From JBCBTJ01 sp039818665 (GTDB lineage: Bacteria > Pseudomonadota > Alphaproteobacteria > Caulobacterales > Hyphomonadaceae), in contig JBCBTJ010000001.1 in the NCBI GenBank assembly GCA_039818665.1, forward strand, positions 62,001 to 126,000: a DNA stretch of 64,000 nucleotides, in the 5' to 3' direction. Shown piece after piece: positions 40,778-50,154 of the stretch. Under the pieces are notes generated by a model. The model was given only the letters and a program-made list of their open reading frames with translations. It did no database searches and had not been told where the DNA came from. Made by a program: the position numbers and the translations under genes. Position 1 is the first letter of the stretch. Each line of letters starts with the position of its first letter.

Positions 40778-41983
40778 TCACCCCTGTCGGATTTGGTCGA
40801 ATGGGACGTCTTTGTCGACACGGATTTCCTGCGGCAGGCCGAGCACGCGTTCGGCGATGATGTTCTTCAGGATCTCGTCCGTGCCGCCAGCGATGCGCAA
40901 GCCCGGCGCCCACATGAAGCTCTGTTGGAACAGCGCGTCGGAGGGCGATTTCTCCTCGTCGGAGATCACGCCGTAATGGTCTTGCAGATCGATGGCCGAG
41001 CTGCAGATGTCCTGCAGCTGGTTCGCCGTGATGATCTTGCCGATGGAGTTTTCCGGGCCCGGCGTTTCGCCGCGCGAGAGCGCCGTCTGGGTGCGGAACT
41101 TGGTGAGCTTGTAGCCCTGGGCGGCGACGTACCAATCAGCGAGTTTTTCGCGGAAGGCTTGGTCGGACATGGCGCCCGCCTGGCGGGCGTAGTCCATGAT
41201 CTCGGACCAGTCCGGACCCGGCGAGCCGCCGACGGCGAGGCGCTCGTTCATCAGCGTGACGATGGCGACTTTCCACCCCTCGCCCGGTTCGCCGAGGCGG
41301 TCTGAGTCCGGAATGCGGACGTCGGTGAAGTAGACCTCGTTGAACTCGCGGCCGCCGGAGGCTTGGTGGATCGGGCGGGCTTCGACGCCTGGGTCCTTCA
41401 TGTCCACGATGAACATGGTGAGGCCCTTGTGCTTCGGCACGGAGGGGTCGGTGCGCGCGAGCAGGATGCCGTAATCGGAGTAGTGGGCGCCGGAAGTCCA
41501 GACCTTCTGGCCGTTGACGACCCATTCGTCGCCGTCTTTCACCGCGCGGGTCTTCGCGCCCGCCGCGTCAGATCCGCTGCCGGGCTCGGAGAAGAGCTGG
41601 CACCAGATCTCCTCGCCGCGCAGCGCTTTGTGGACGTAGCGCTTCTTATGCTCGTCGGAGCCGAAGGCGATGACCGTCGGAATGCATATGCCAAGCCCGA
41701 TGGCGAAGGGCCCGGTGGGCGCCTCGAACTTGCCCTCCTCCTGGTTCCAGATCACCTGCTCCATCGGCGTGCCGCCGCGCCCGCCGATCTCTTTCGGCCA
41801 GGTGATTTGGGCGAAGCCGTTGTCGGCCTTTTTGGCCTGCCAGTCCTTGGCGCGGGCCATGAAGTCGGACTGGCCGCGACCGGCGCGCGGATTGGTCGCC
41901 GTCTTTGGCTCAAGGTGTTGTTCCAAGAAGGCGCGGGCCTCAGTGCGGAAGGCGGCTTCTTCGGGGGTGTCGTTGAAGTCCAT
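40778..41983 (-). CDS. acyl-CoA dehydrogenase, catalytic subunit of a heteromeric pair
   Basis: A 401-residue flavoprotein. The usual three-domain layout is visible: N-terminal helices, the FAD-contact segment QLFSEPGSGSDAAG near residue 130, and the C-terminal domain ending RIAGGTDEILKNIIAERVLG. The MCAD-type catalytic glutamate (YEGT) is absent because the site reads AGGT. A glutamate in LMNERLAVGG (residue 247) aligns by pattern with the isovaleryl-CoA-dehydrogenase position, so this is probably the catalytic chain. The partner gene ends 38 bases upstream on the same strand. Such pairs often act on branched, steroid-side-chain or other bulky CoA esters. Confidence 0.9.
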   Translation of the reverse strand: MDFNDTPEEAAFRTEARAFLEQHLEPKTATNPRAGRGQSDFMARAKDWQAKKADNGFAQITWPKEIGGRGGTPMEQVIWNQEEGKFEAPTGPFAIGLGICIPTVIAFGSDEHKKRYVHKALRGEEIWCQLFSEPGSGSDAAGAKTRAVKDGDEWVVNGQKVWTSGAHYSDYGILLARTDPSVPKHKGLTMFIVDMKDPGVEARPIHQASGGREFNEVYFTDVRIPDSDRLGEPGEGWKVAIVTLMNERLAVGGSPGPDWSEIMDYARQAGAMSDQAFREKLADWYVAAQGYKLTKFRTQTALSRGETPGPENSIGKIITANQLQDICSSAIDLQDHYGVISDEEKSPSDALFQQSFMWAPGLRIAGGTDEILKNIIAERVLGLPQEIRVDKDVPFDQIRQG

Positions 41984-42021
41984 GGGTCTTGTCCTTCAGG
42001 TTTGTTCGTCTCGGGTGTCGG

Positions 42022-43137
42022 TTACGCGGCGTTCTTAAGCTCGAGCGCCTTCACCAATTTCTCTTTCCAGACATTGGGGCTGCCAGCCTGCACGGCGAGC
42101 AGCTTGGCGCGGCGGTAGAAGAGGTGGCAGTCCACCTCCCAGGTGAAGCCCATGCCGCCATGGGTCTGGATGTTCTCTTTCGAAGCGTACCAATAGGCCT
42201 CCGTCGCGGCGAGGCGCGAGGCGGCGGCGGCTTCCGGAAGCTCGGCGGCGTCCGTGGAAAGCGCCCAAGCGCCGTAATAGCAATTCGAGCGCGCGACCTC
42301 GTTTTTCACATACATGTCGGCGAGCTTGTGCTTGATCGCCTGGTTGGTCCCGATCGCCTTGCCGAAGGCGAAGCGCTCCTTGGCGTAGTCCGTCGCCATT
42401 TCGAGGCAGCGCGACGCGCCGCCGAGCTGTTCGAACGCCAGCAGCACCGCCGCGCGATCGAGAACCTGGTCGTTGAGCGAGGCCCCCTCGCCCGCCGGGC
42501 CGAGCCGCTCGCCGGCCGCGCCGTCGAAGGTGATCTCGGCATGCGAACGGGTCGGCTCCAAAGTCTTAAGCGGCGTGCGCGCGACGCCCGGCTGGTCGAG
42601 CGCGACGAGGACCAGCGCGGCCCCGCTCCCCTCTTTCGCCATAACGACCGCGTGGGTGGCGATGTCGCCATCGGTGACGGGGACTTTGGTTCCGGACACT
42701 TTCGATCCGTCGAACGTGGTTGAGAGCTTCGACGCGTCGACGGCGCCCGGGCCTTCCGAGGTCGCGTAGCAGCCGATCACCTCGCCCGAGGCGACCCCGG
42801 GCAAGATCGCGGCCTTCTGCGCTTCGGCGCCGGCGAGCTTGACCGCTTCGGCGAAAAAGTAAGCGGTCGACGCAAAGGGAGTCGGCGACAGGGCGCGGCC
42901 CATCTCTTCGGCGATCACGCACATTTCCAGCATGCCGAGCCCGAGCCCGCCATGCTCTTCGGGAATCGCCGCGCCGAGCCAACCCATCTCGACCACCTTC
43001 GCCCACACGCCCTCATGGTGGGACTTGTCGTCATCGTTCAGCACTTCGCGCACATGCTGCGTGGTGCATTCGGCTTCGAGGAATTTCCGCGCTTCCGAGC
43101 GCAGGAATTTTTGGTCCTCGGAGAAATCGAAATTCAT
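42022..43137 (-). CDS. acyl-CoA dehydrogenase, partner subunit
   Basis: A 371-residue acyl-CoA dehydrogenase-fold protein. It starts MNFDFSEDQKFLRSEARKFLE, has EEHGGLGLGMLEMCVIAEEMG near residue 60 and ends with NIQTHGGMGFTWEVDCHLFYRRAKLL. At the isovaleryl-type position it reads VLDRAAVLLA, with aspartate rather than glutamate. Together with the neighbouring subunit this suggests an alpha-beta heterocomplex in which this chain contributes FAD or substrate contacts. It is first in the two-gene operon. The preceding 160 bases hold the promoter but no recognisable regulator site. Confidence 0.9.
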   Translation of the reverse strand: MNFDFSEDQKFLRSEARKFLEAECTTQHVREVLNDDDKSHHEGVWAKVVEMGWLGAAIPEEHGGLGLGMLEMCVIAEEMGRALSPTPFASTAYFFAEAVKLAGAEAQKAAILPGVASGEVIGCYATSEGPGAVDASKLSTTFDGSKVSGTKVPVTDGDIATHAVVMAKEGSGAALVLVALDQPGVARTPLKTLEPTRSHAEITFDGAAGERLGPAGEGASLNDQVLDRAAVLLAFEQLGGASRCLEMATDYAKERFAFGKAIGTNQAIKHKLADMYVKNEVARSNCYYGAWALSTDAAELPEAAAASRLAATEAYWYASKENIQTHGGMGFTWEVDCHLFYRRAKLLAVQAGSPNVWKEKLVKALELKNAA

Positions 43138-43300
43138 AAGACGTCTCCCTTGCGCGTTCTGGCGACGCGGCTGTGGAGAACATAGCGCGGTTTACGCGTG
43201 CGGAAACCGTCACCTAACGTCAACTTCGGTGTGGCGAATTTACGCTATGCTAAGCGGTCGGCGCCTAGACTTGGCTTGGAAAATTCTGGAGCGCTCCGCC

Positions 43301-43873
43301 ATGGCCAAGGCCCTATTCCATAAGAATCAGCGCGTGTTCGTGAAGCCGGTCGGCACGTGGGCGCTGATCGAGCGCGTTATTCCGCACTGGGTCAAAGACG
43401 TCGAAGAGCCGCTGCGCATCACCTACGACCTCGGCCTCGGCCGCGAGTTCTCGGCCGGCGAACTGGTCTCGGAAGCGGTGATGAACGGCCGGAACCAGCT
43501 CAGCGAAGACGAAGAACTCGTCGTCGAGGATTGGCGCATCTTCCGCATGCGCAATCGCTGGATGGAGAGCGAGAACACCAACGCCCATCCCTATCCCGGC
43601 ACATTCCCGGTCGTCGTGACCGGCGAGACGGACTGGGGCGGCTGGCGCGTGCCGGGCGCGGAATACGACCGCGATCCGCATTTGATCGAGCACCAAGCCC
43701 GGATGATCGTGAACACGCCGGACATGGTCAAAGTCTGCAAGAGCTTGGCGCAATTCGTCGCCGATCACCCTGAGGACGCGCCGGCCGAACTGGTCTCGGT
43801 CGCCAAGCGCGCCGCCGTGGTGCTGCGCCACATCTACGACGCGCCGGCCGCGACGCAGCAAGCCGCGGAATAA
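43301..43873 (+). CDS. conserved hypothetical protein
   Basis: A 190-residue soluble protein starting MAKALFHKNQRVFVKPVGTW. The first 75 residues look like a small beta domain (VFVKPVGTWALIERVIPHWVKD, LRITYDLGLGREFSAGELV). The middle holds NAHPYPGTFPVVVTGETDWGGWRVPGAEYDRDPHLIEHQARMI, a strongly patterned segment. The C-terminus is helical. I recognise no named family. A GGAG site lies nine bases before the ATG, and the Sel1-type gene begins four bases after the stop, so the two are probably co-transcribed. Confidence 0.75.
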   Translation: MAKALFHKNQRVFVKPVGTWALIERVIPHWVKDVEEPLRITYDLGLGREFSAGELVSEAVMNGRNQLSEDEELVVEDWRIFRMRNRWMESENTNAHPYPGTFPVVVTGETDWGGWRVPGAEYDRDPHLIEHQARMIVNTPDMVKVCKSLAQFVADHPEDAPAELVSVAKRAAVVLRHIYDAPAATQQAAE

Positions 43874-43877
43874 GGCC

Positions 43878-44996
43878 ATGCGGTCGCCGCGCGCGATCGC
43901 CGCGGCGCTGGTGCTGCTCGCCGTCGCAGGGTGCGTGGCGCTGCTGCGTATGGAAGACCCCAACGCAGCCGGCGACGCTCTGACAATCGAGGGCCGGCTC
44001 AGCGAGGCGGCGAGCGCGTATGAACGCGCCGCCCGCGGCGGCGAGCTGCGGGCGCAAAACAATCTCGCGGTGGTTCGATACGTGGACGCGCGGTGGTCTG
44101 CGGATGTCGATCGAACCAAACGCCGCGCGCTGCGCGCCGAAGCCCGCGCGGCGTTTTCAGATCTGTCCGAGCAAGGCTTCGCGCCCGCATCCACCAACCT
44201 CGCCTTGCTGAACTACCGCGCCAAGCGCGACACGCCGGCTTATGAGCGGGCGAAAGCGGCGTTTGAACTGGCGATTGAACAGGGCGACGCGGACGCACGG
44301 CTAGGTCTCGCATTTCATCTGGCCCGCCTGTTTCGCCACCCCGACAACCGAAAGCGCCAACGCCTTTTGAAGACCCTCGCCGACGAGGGCGACGCCACGG
44401 CCGCAGGCGAATGGGGCGAAACGCTCATCGCCCTTGGACGGGACGCCGAGGCCGAACGCTATTTGCTGCAAGCGGCCGAAGCGGGGAATCACAAGGCGCA
44501 GGCCGAACTCGCCTTTCGATTCCCCGATCGAGAGGATGCGGCGATGTGGCTGACGCGCGTCCAGGAAGCCGGCGATCCAAGAGGGCCATACCGGCTGGCG
44601 CGGCGGCGTCTGCTCGCGGCGCAGGCGGCGTCGCGCTGCATTGAAGACGCCGGCGAAGCGGCCGAACTCAAGCAGATCGACCGCTGGACCGCGGCGACCC
44701 GGGCTGACGCCTGCGGACCCGTGGATTTCGATGCGGTCGACGCCGCCCTGCGAACTACGATCGATTTGGAAGAAGCCCGGCTAGCCCGCCGGCGCGGCGC
44801 CGCCGCGCGCCGACGAGAGGCGGTCCAGCGTATTGACGTTCGCCCCGACGGCTTGCGGCTTTTCGTGATCGAAGACCGCTCCACCATGGCGCTCGTCGCT
44901 GAAAGCGTCGTGGGCATACAGGAACGCGCTGACGAGGCACGCGCTGTGCACGCGGCGCGGATGGCGCGGTTCGAAGCGGCGACGGCCGAACCCTGA
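43878..44996 (+). CDS. Sel1/TPR-type lipoprotein
   Basis: A 372-residue lipoprotein (LAVAGC lipobox near residue 19). The helical region has degenerate Sel1 units: GRLSEAASAYERAARGGELRAQNNLAVV, AKAAFELAIEQGDADARLGLAFHLA, DAEAERYLLQAAEAGNHKAQAELAFRF and WLTRVQEAGDPRGPYRLARRRL. The C-terminal 120 residues lack repeats and carry the cysteine in DACGPVDF. Such proteins are periplasmic scaffolds. It follows the hypothetical gene by four bases. No partner is evident. Confidence 0.75.
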   Translation: MRSPRAIAAALVLLAVAGCVALLRMEDPNAAGDALTIEGRLSEAASAYERAARGGELRAQNNLAVVRYVDARWSADVDRTKRRALRAEARAAFSDLSEQGFAPASTNLALLNYRAKRDTPAYERAKAAFELAIEQGDADARLGLAFHLARLFRHPDNRKRQRLLKTLADEGDATAAGEWGETLIALGRDAEAERYLLQAAEAGNHKAQAELAFRFPDREDAAMWLTRVQEAGDPRGPYRLARRRLLAAQAASRCIEDAGEAAELKQIDRWTAATRADACGPVDFDAVDAALRTTIDLEEARLARRRGAAARRREAVQRIDVRPDGLRLFVIEDRSTMALVAESVVGIQERADEARAVHAARMARFEAATAEP

Positions 44997-45097
44997 CCGT
45001 CCACGATGACAGATGCGCGACCTGACGCAGCGCCGCATTGAGACCGCCTCGCACAGAGCGTAGGGGTTGGCGGAGCTCAAGTCTTGAAAGGCTCCCC

Positions 45098-47695
45098 ATG
45101 CGCACCGAAACGCCGCCGGCGGTCAATCTCGCGGACTATGCACCCTATCCGTTCGCCATCGAAAACGCGACGCTCCACTTCGATCTCGATCCCGACAAGA
45201 CTGAGGTCGAAGCCGTGCTGCGCGTGAAGCGCGTGGGGGATGGGTCTGATCCGCTGGTGCTGGACGGCGAAGGTTTGGCGCTCAAATCCATCGCCATCGA
45301 CAACCGGCCGCTGGATGAAGGCGAGTATGAAACGGACGAGGCGACCCTCACCATCGCTGACGTCCCGGACGCATTCACGCTGAGAACCGTTGTCGAGATC
45401 GCGCCCTCGAAGAACACGGCGCTGTCCGGGCTCTATATGTCCGGCGGCCGGTTCTGCACGCAGTGCGAGGCGGAGGGGTTTCGGCGGATCACTTACTGGC
45501 CGGACCGGCCGGACGTGATGAGCCGGTTCGAAGTGCGCGTCGTCGCCGACAAGGTCGCCTACCCCTACCTCTTGTCCAATGGATCGCCCGGGCAATCGGG
45601 GGACCTTTCAGGCGGGCGCCACTTCGCGGAATGGACTGATCCGCACCCCAAGCCGTCCTATCTCTTCGCGCTGTGCGCGGGCGACTATGACGTGTTCGAG
45701 GACCGGTTCACGACAGCCTCCGGCCGCGATGTCGGCCTCGCCATCCATGTCGACAAGGGCGACGCGCCGCGCGCGGCCTGGGCGATGGATTGCTTGAAAC
45801 GCTCGATGCGCTGGGACGAGGAGGTGTTCGGGCGGGAGTACGATCTCGACGTCTTCAACATCGTCGCAGTCCGCGATTTCAATTTCGGCGCGATGGAGAA
45901 CAAGGGCCTCAACGTTTTCAACTCGGCCTATGTGCTGGCCGACGAAGACACGGCCAATGATCAGGATTTCGAGGCGATCGAGAGCATCGTCGCGCATGAG
46001 TATTTTCACAATTGGACAGGCAACCGGATCACCTGCCGGGACTGGTTCCAGCTCTGCCTTAAAGAGGGGCTGACCGTCTTCCGCGATCAGGAGTTCTCCG
46101 CCGATCAGCGCTCGCGCCCGGTGCAGCGGATCAAAGACGTGATCCGGCTGCGCGCCCGGCAATTCGCCGAAGACGCCGGCCCCCTCGCCCACCCGGTGCG
46201 CCCGGACAACTACGGCTCCATCGACAATCTCTACACCGCCACCGTTTACGAGAAGGGCGCGGAGCTGATCCGCGTGCTCAAACGCCATATCGGCGACGAG
46301 GCGTTCGCGGCCGGCATGGCCGAGTATTTCGAGCGTTTCGACGGGACGGCGGCCACGATCGAGGACTTCTATTCCTGTTTCGAAAGCGCGTCGGGGCGCG
46401 ACCTCGCGGCGTTCCGCGTCTGGTACGCCCAAGCGGGCACGCCGGAGGTGTCGCTTGAGGAGGACTGGGATAGCGCGGCCGGCCGCCTGACCCTTCGACT
46501 GTCGCAAACCACCGCACCGACCCCCGGCCAGGACGATAAGGCGCCGGTGGTCATCCCCCTCGCCTGCGCCCTGCTCGACGGCGAAGGCGGCCACGTCGCC
46601 GCTGACGGATGGCCCGGCGGCGAGCGGCTGGTCGTTTTGGATGCCGATCGCATGGAACTCTCCGTCGAGTTCGGCGCTGGCGCCGCGCGTCCCATGGTTT
46701 CCATCAATCGTGGTTTCACGGCGCCGGTGACGCTGAAGCGGGCGCTTGACCGGGAGGGACGCTTGGCGCTCGCGGCGGCCGAAACGGACCCGTTCAATCG
46801 ATGGGACGCGTTCCAGTCGCTTGGGTCGGATGAGATTCTGCGTTTGGCGGCAGCGGACGCGCAGCCTGACGCGGTTTTCGTCAATGCGCTGGCCGGCGCG
46901 GTCGAGGCCGCCGCGGAGGACGATCCGGCCTATGCGGCGCTTTTGCTGCGCCTGGCCGATGTGGGCGAGCTCTTCCTGCGGCAGGATCCGGCCGACGCGG
47001 CCGGCTTGGATGCAGCCCGCAAGTCGGTTCGGCGCGCCCTTGGCGAACGGCTTCAGGCCTTCTTCGCAGACCTCCTCGCCCAATCCGCGCCAGCGCCCTT
47101 CAAGCCCGACGAAGAACAAGCCGGCGTTCGCGCGCTGCGCGGCGCGGCGATGAGCCTGCTCGCGACCCTGGGCGACGGCGAAGCCGGCCGACTGCGCGCG
47201 CTCTACGAAGCGGCGAGCGATATGACCGAACAGCTCTCGGCCCTCCGCGCGCTGTGCGACATTCCAGGCGAGGACCGCGACGCGGCCCTCGCCGCCTTCT
47301 ATAAGCAGTGGCGCGACAATCCTCTCGTGATCGACAAATGGTTCGGCGCGCAGGCCGCGCGCGTGGATGCGGACGGCGTGCGGGCCTTGATGGCGCATCC
47401 GGATTTCGACCTCTCCAACCCGAACCGCGTGCGGTCCGTGGCCGCTGTCTTTTCCATGCAGAACCTCGCCGCGTTCCATGCGCCGGACGGCTCCGGGCAC
47501 AAATTACTCGCCGACCTCGCCAAGCGCATGGACCCGATCAATCCGGCGCTCGCCGGGCGATTGCTGACCGCGTTTGAGCAATGGCGGCGCTTAGAGCCTC
47601 AGGCCCGCGCCACCGCTGCGACGGCGCTTAAAGCTCTGGCCGAGGAAAAGCTGTCGAAAAACGCCGCCGACATCGTCTCTCGGTCGCTCAGTTAA
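45098..47695 (+). CDS. pepN: aminopeptidase N
   Basis: PepN is a cytosolic M1 zinc aminopeptidase that finishes degradation of peptides released by ATP-dependent proteases. The 865-residue length matches the bacterial family (E. coli PepN has 870). The exopeptidase motif GAMEN is at residues 264-268, the zinc site HEYFH at 300-304, and the third ligand glutamate near 323 in LKEGLT. N-terminal beta, catalytic, and long C-terminal helical (DUF3458-type) domains are all present. An ATG 20 codons upstream of the chosen start lacks family support. No signal peptide is visible. Confidence 0.97.
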   Translation: MRTETPPAVNLADYAPYPFAIENATLHFDLDPDKTEVEAVLRVKRVGDGSDPLVLDGEGLALKSIAIDNRPLDEGEYETDEATLTIADVPDAFTLRTVVEIAPSKNTALSGLYMSGGRFCTQCEAEGFRRITYWPDRPDVMSRFEVRVVADKVAYPYLLSNGSPGQSGDLSGGRHFAEWTDPHPKPSYLFALCAGDYDVFEDRFTTASGRDVGLAIHVDKGDAPRAAWAMDCLKRSMRWDEEVFGREYDLDVFNIVAVRDFNFGAMENKGLNVFNSAYVLADEDTANDQDFEAIESIVAHEYFHNWTGNRITCRDWFQLCLKEGLTVFRDQEFSADQRSRPVQRIKDVIRLRARQFAEDAGPLAHPVRPDNYGSIDNLYTATVYEKGAELIRVLKRHIGDEAFAAGMAEYFERFDGTAATIEDFYSCFESASGRDLAAFRVWYAQAGTPEVSLEEDWDSAAGRLTLRLSQTTAPTPGQDDKAPVVIPLACALLDGEGGHVAADGWPGGERLVVLDADRMELSVEFGAGAARPMVSINRGFTAPVTLKRALDREGRLALAAAETDPFNRWDAFQSLGSDEILRLAAADAQPDAVFVNALAGAVEAAAEDDPAYAALLLRLADVGELFLRQDPADAAGLDAARKSVRRALGERLQAFFADLLAQSAPAPFKPDEEQAGVRALRGAAMSLLATLGDGEAGRLRALYEAASDMTEQLSALRALCDIPGEDRDAALAAFYKQWRDNPLVIDKWFGAQAARVDADGVRALMAHPDFDLSNPNRVRSVAAVFSMQNLAAFHAPDGSGHKLLADLAKRMDPINPALAGRLLTAFEQWRRLEPQARATAATALKALAEEKLSKNAADIVSRSLS

Positions 47696-47790
47696 TAGAA
47701 TCAGAGGCAGAATTAACTCCGATGAAAGCAAAGCTCGCCAATTGAAGCGGGTTAAGCCGCGCCTGCGGCGGCGACTAATCGGACGCGATC

Positions 47791-50154
47791 TTGGCGGCAG
47801 AAACGGATCTGAGCACACCTGCCTCGTCGGCGTCTTCCAGCGCCCGGCGCCTCAGGCGCATCGCGATTTGCCTGCTGCTTGTCCAAGCTGGCGCGCTGGG
47901 CCTGAAGGCTTGGGAGGAGCGCCAATCGGCCGACCTCGCCGCCCTCGCCGTTATGGAGCGCGAGGCGTTGGCCGTCGCCGAGCGTCTCAGCGGCCGCGTC
48001 GGATCCGCGCGGACCGCGCTCAGGGTCGCCGCCGACGCGGGCCGGCTTTCGCGCGCTGAAAACGTCACGGACGCCATTGAAGACGCCGCGGTGCTTCGCG
48101 ACGCTTTGACCGCGCCGGAAGGAGGGCGCCGCAGGGCGGCGGCTGAAACGGCCGCGGGTCTGCGCGACCGCGGCGAGGAGGCGGGCCTGTCGGCCCTTGG
48201 CGACATCGTCGTTTTGTCGAGCTCATCGCGCGGCACAGAAGTGATCGCCTATGGCATGGCCGAGACCTGGATGCCGGCTGCGGCGGGGAATCGTCGGTTC
48301 GCGCTGCATGCCGAAGACGGCGTCGGCCTCGCCGGCGTGGGCGCGCTGGAGCGCATGGACCCGACCGAAACGGGGTTCCAGCGCCAGCGCGACGGCGAGC
48401 GGCGCGCGACGGCCTGCGCGCCGGTCCCGGCCTCCAATCTTTCGCTTTGCTCAAGCGCGCCGGCGCCCCTATTCGCCGCCGCGGACCTGGCGCGCGTGTC
48501 CATCTATCTGCTGCTGTTCGCCGCCCCTGCCCTGGCGATTTTGAGCCTGTTCGGCGCGCTCGCCGGCCGACGCGCCGCGCCGCCCCCCGCAGCGTCCGCT
48601 CCGGCGTCGTCTGAACCTGCGCACAATGTCGACTTCGCGCTGGAAGGCGCGCAGGCCGGGGTTTGGGAGCGCCGCGACGGCGAGCCCGGCGCGGTCATCA
48701 ACGACCAATACGCCAAAATGCTCGGCGTCGAAGGCGGCGGCCTGCTGACGGACAATGCGTTTCTAAAATTGGTCTACGAAGAAGACCGCCCCCGAATGAG
48801 CCGCGCCTTGGACACCGCGATGGACGGCGGCGAATTCCGGGAGACTTTCCGCACCTACGTGTCGAGCGGGAAGAGCTGGGTCGAGCTTCGCGGACGCGAA
48901 ACACGCGCCTCCAAGCCAGGCGAGCGCCATGTCGCCGGCCTCGCCCTGGACGTTACGGAACGGACGCTGACCGAAGAGCGGTTGAAGATCGCAGAGCGGC
49001 GGCTGCGCGCCGCGCTCGAAGGGTTCACCGGCCCGGTCGCGCTATGGGACAAGCGCAACCGGCTGCTGTTCTGGAATCCAGCCTTTGAGGACTTATTCGG
49101 ACTAAGCGGGCAGCTTCGGCTGGGCATCAGCTACGACACGGTGTCAGTGGCCCGCGCGGCCGCGATCCGGGAAGAGAAGTTTTCGGATTTCGACAAAGAG
49201 GCGGAGCTTCTACAGCTCGCATCCGGCAAGTGGCTGCAGATTGTAAAGCGCCCGACGCCCGATGGGGGATCGGTCACGATCGGCGTCGACGTCACCGAGA
49301 ACCTGCAGTCCCAATCGCAATTGGAGCGTCAGCGGAAGAAGCTGAAGCAATTGGTCGCCGAACTCGAAGTGTCGCAAGGTCAGGCGGAGGAGAACGCGCG
49401 CAAATACGAGGAAGCCAAGCGCACGGCCGAGAACGCCGCCGAAGCTAAAAGTTCTTTCCTGGCGAATATGAGCCATGAACTGCGCACGCCGCTCAACGCC
49501 ATCAACGGCTTTTCAGAGATCTTGGCGAACGAGCTGTTCGGTCCGCTCGGCGACAAGCGCTACGAGGAGTACGCCCGGGACATTCACGCCGCCGGGGGCC
49601 ACTTGCTCGATATGATCAACGACATTCTCGACATGTCGAAGATCGAAGCCGGCAAAATGACGATCGACCCCAAGCCGATCGATCCGGTCGATCCCGTCGA
49701 CGCCGCCGTGCGCATTCTCCGCCGGCGCGCGGAGGAAAAAGGCGTCAGGCTCGTCCTTCGGACCGGCCGGGACCTTGGCGAAATCGAAGCCGATCATCGC
49801 GCCATGCGCCAGATGGTGATCAACCTGACGGCCAATGCGCTCAAATTCACCGACGCCGGCGGCGACGTCACCGTGACGGTCGAGCGCGCGAACGGCGAAA
49901 TTCTTATCACCGTGGCCGATACGGGCGTCGGGATTCCGGCGGAACACTTGCCCCGCCTCGCGCAACCCTTCGAACAAGTTCGCGACACGACTGTCAGCCG
50001 CGAGGGCACGGGCCTCGGCCTGGCGCTCACCAAATCCTTCGCCGAAATGCATGGCGGGCGGCTTGAAATCGAAAGCGAGGTCGGCCGCGGCACCACGGTT
50101 CGCATCAGGCTGCCGGCCATCGCTGCGAAGACAGCCGCGACCGACGCCGCTTAA
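47791..50154 (+). CDS. PAS-domain histidine kinase of PleC/DivJ type
   Basis: A 787-residue membrane kinase starting at TTG (an in-frame stop lies five codons upstream, and a hydrophobic helix begins near residue 24). Two membrane segments (about 24-42 and 235-256) enclose a periplasmic domain. Two PAS-like regions (about 275-395 and 400-510) and a coiled coil follow. The phosphoacceptor is His562 in FLANMSHELRTPLNAINGF, and the H-box continues LDMINDILDMSKIEAG. The N-box (MVINLTANALKFTD, near 675) and G-boxes (VADTGVGIP, GTGLGLAL) complete the ATPase. The H-box context matches PleC/DivJ/PdhS kinases that act on DivK, so a role in polarity or cell-cycle control is likely but inferred. Confidence 0.88.
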   Translation: MAAETDLSTPASSASSSARRLRRIAICLLLVQAGALGLKAWEERQSADLAALAVMEREALAVAERLSGRVGSARTALRVAADAGRLSRAENVTDAIEDAAVLRDALTAPEGGRRRAAAETAAGLRDRGEEAGLSALGDIVVLSSSSRGTEVIAYGMAETWMPAAAGNRRFALHAEDGVGLAGVGALERMDPTETGFQRQRDGERRATACAPVPASNLSLCSSAPAPLFAAADLARVSIYLLLFAAPALAILSLFGALAGRRAAPPPAASAPASSEPAHNVDFALEGAQAGVWERRDGEPGAVINDQYAKMLGVEGGGLLTDNAFLKLVYEEDRPRMSRALDTAMDGGEFRETFRTYVSSGKSWVELRGRETRASKPGERHVAGLALDVTERTLTEERLKIAERRLRAALEGFTGPVALWDKRNRLLFWNPAFEDLFGLSGQLRLGISYDTVSVARAAAIREEKFSDFDKEAELLQLASGKWLQIVKRPTPDGGSVTIGVDVTENLQSQSQLERQRKKLKQLVAELEVSQGQAEENARKYEEAKRTAENAAEAKSSFLANMSHELRTPLNAINGFSEILANELFGPLGDKRYEEYARDIHAAGGHLLDMINDILDMSKIEAGKMTIDPKPIDPVDPVDAAVRILRRRAEEKGVRLVLRTGRDLGEIEADHRAMRQMVINLTANALKFTDAGGDVTVTVERANGEILITVADTGVGIPAEHLPRLAQPFEQVRDTTVSREGTGLGLALTKSFAEMHGGRLEIESEVGRGTTVRIRLPAIAAKTAATDAA

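Noticed and set aside
45608..47500. 630-codon frame antisense to pepN
   Set aside because: Same compositional effect; no family pattern, while pepN has all catalytic motifs.
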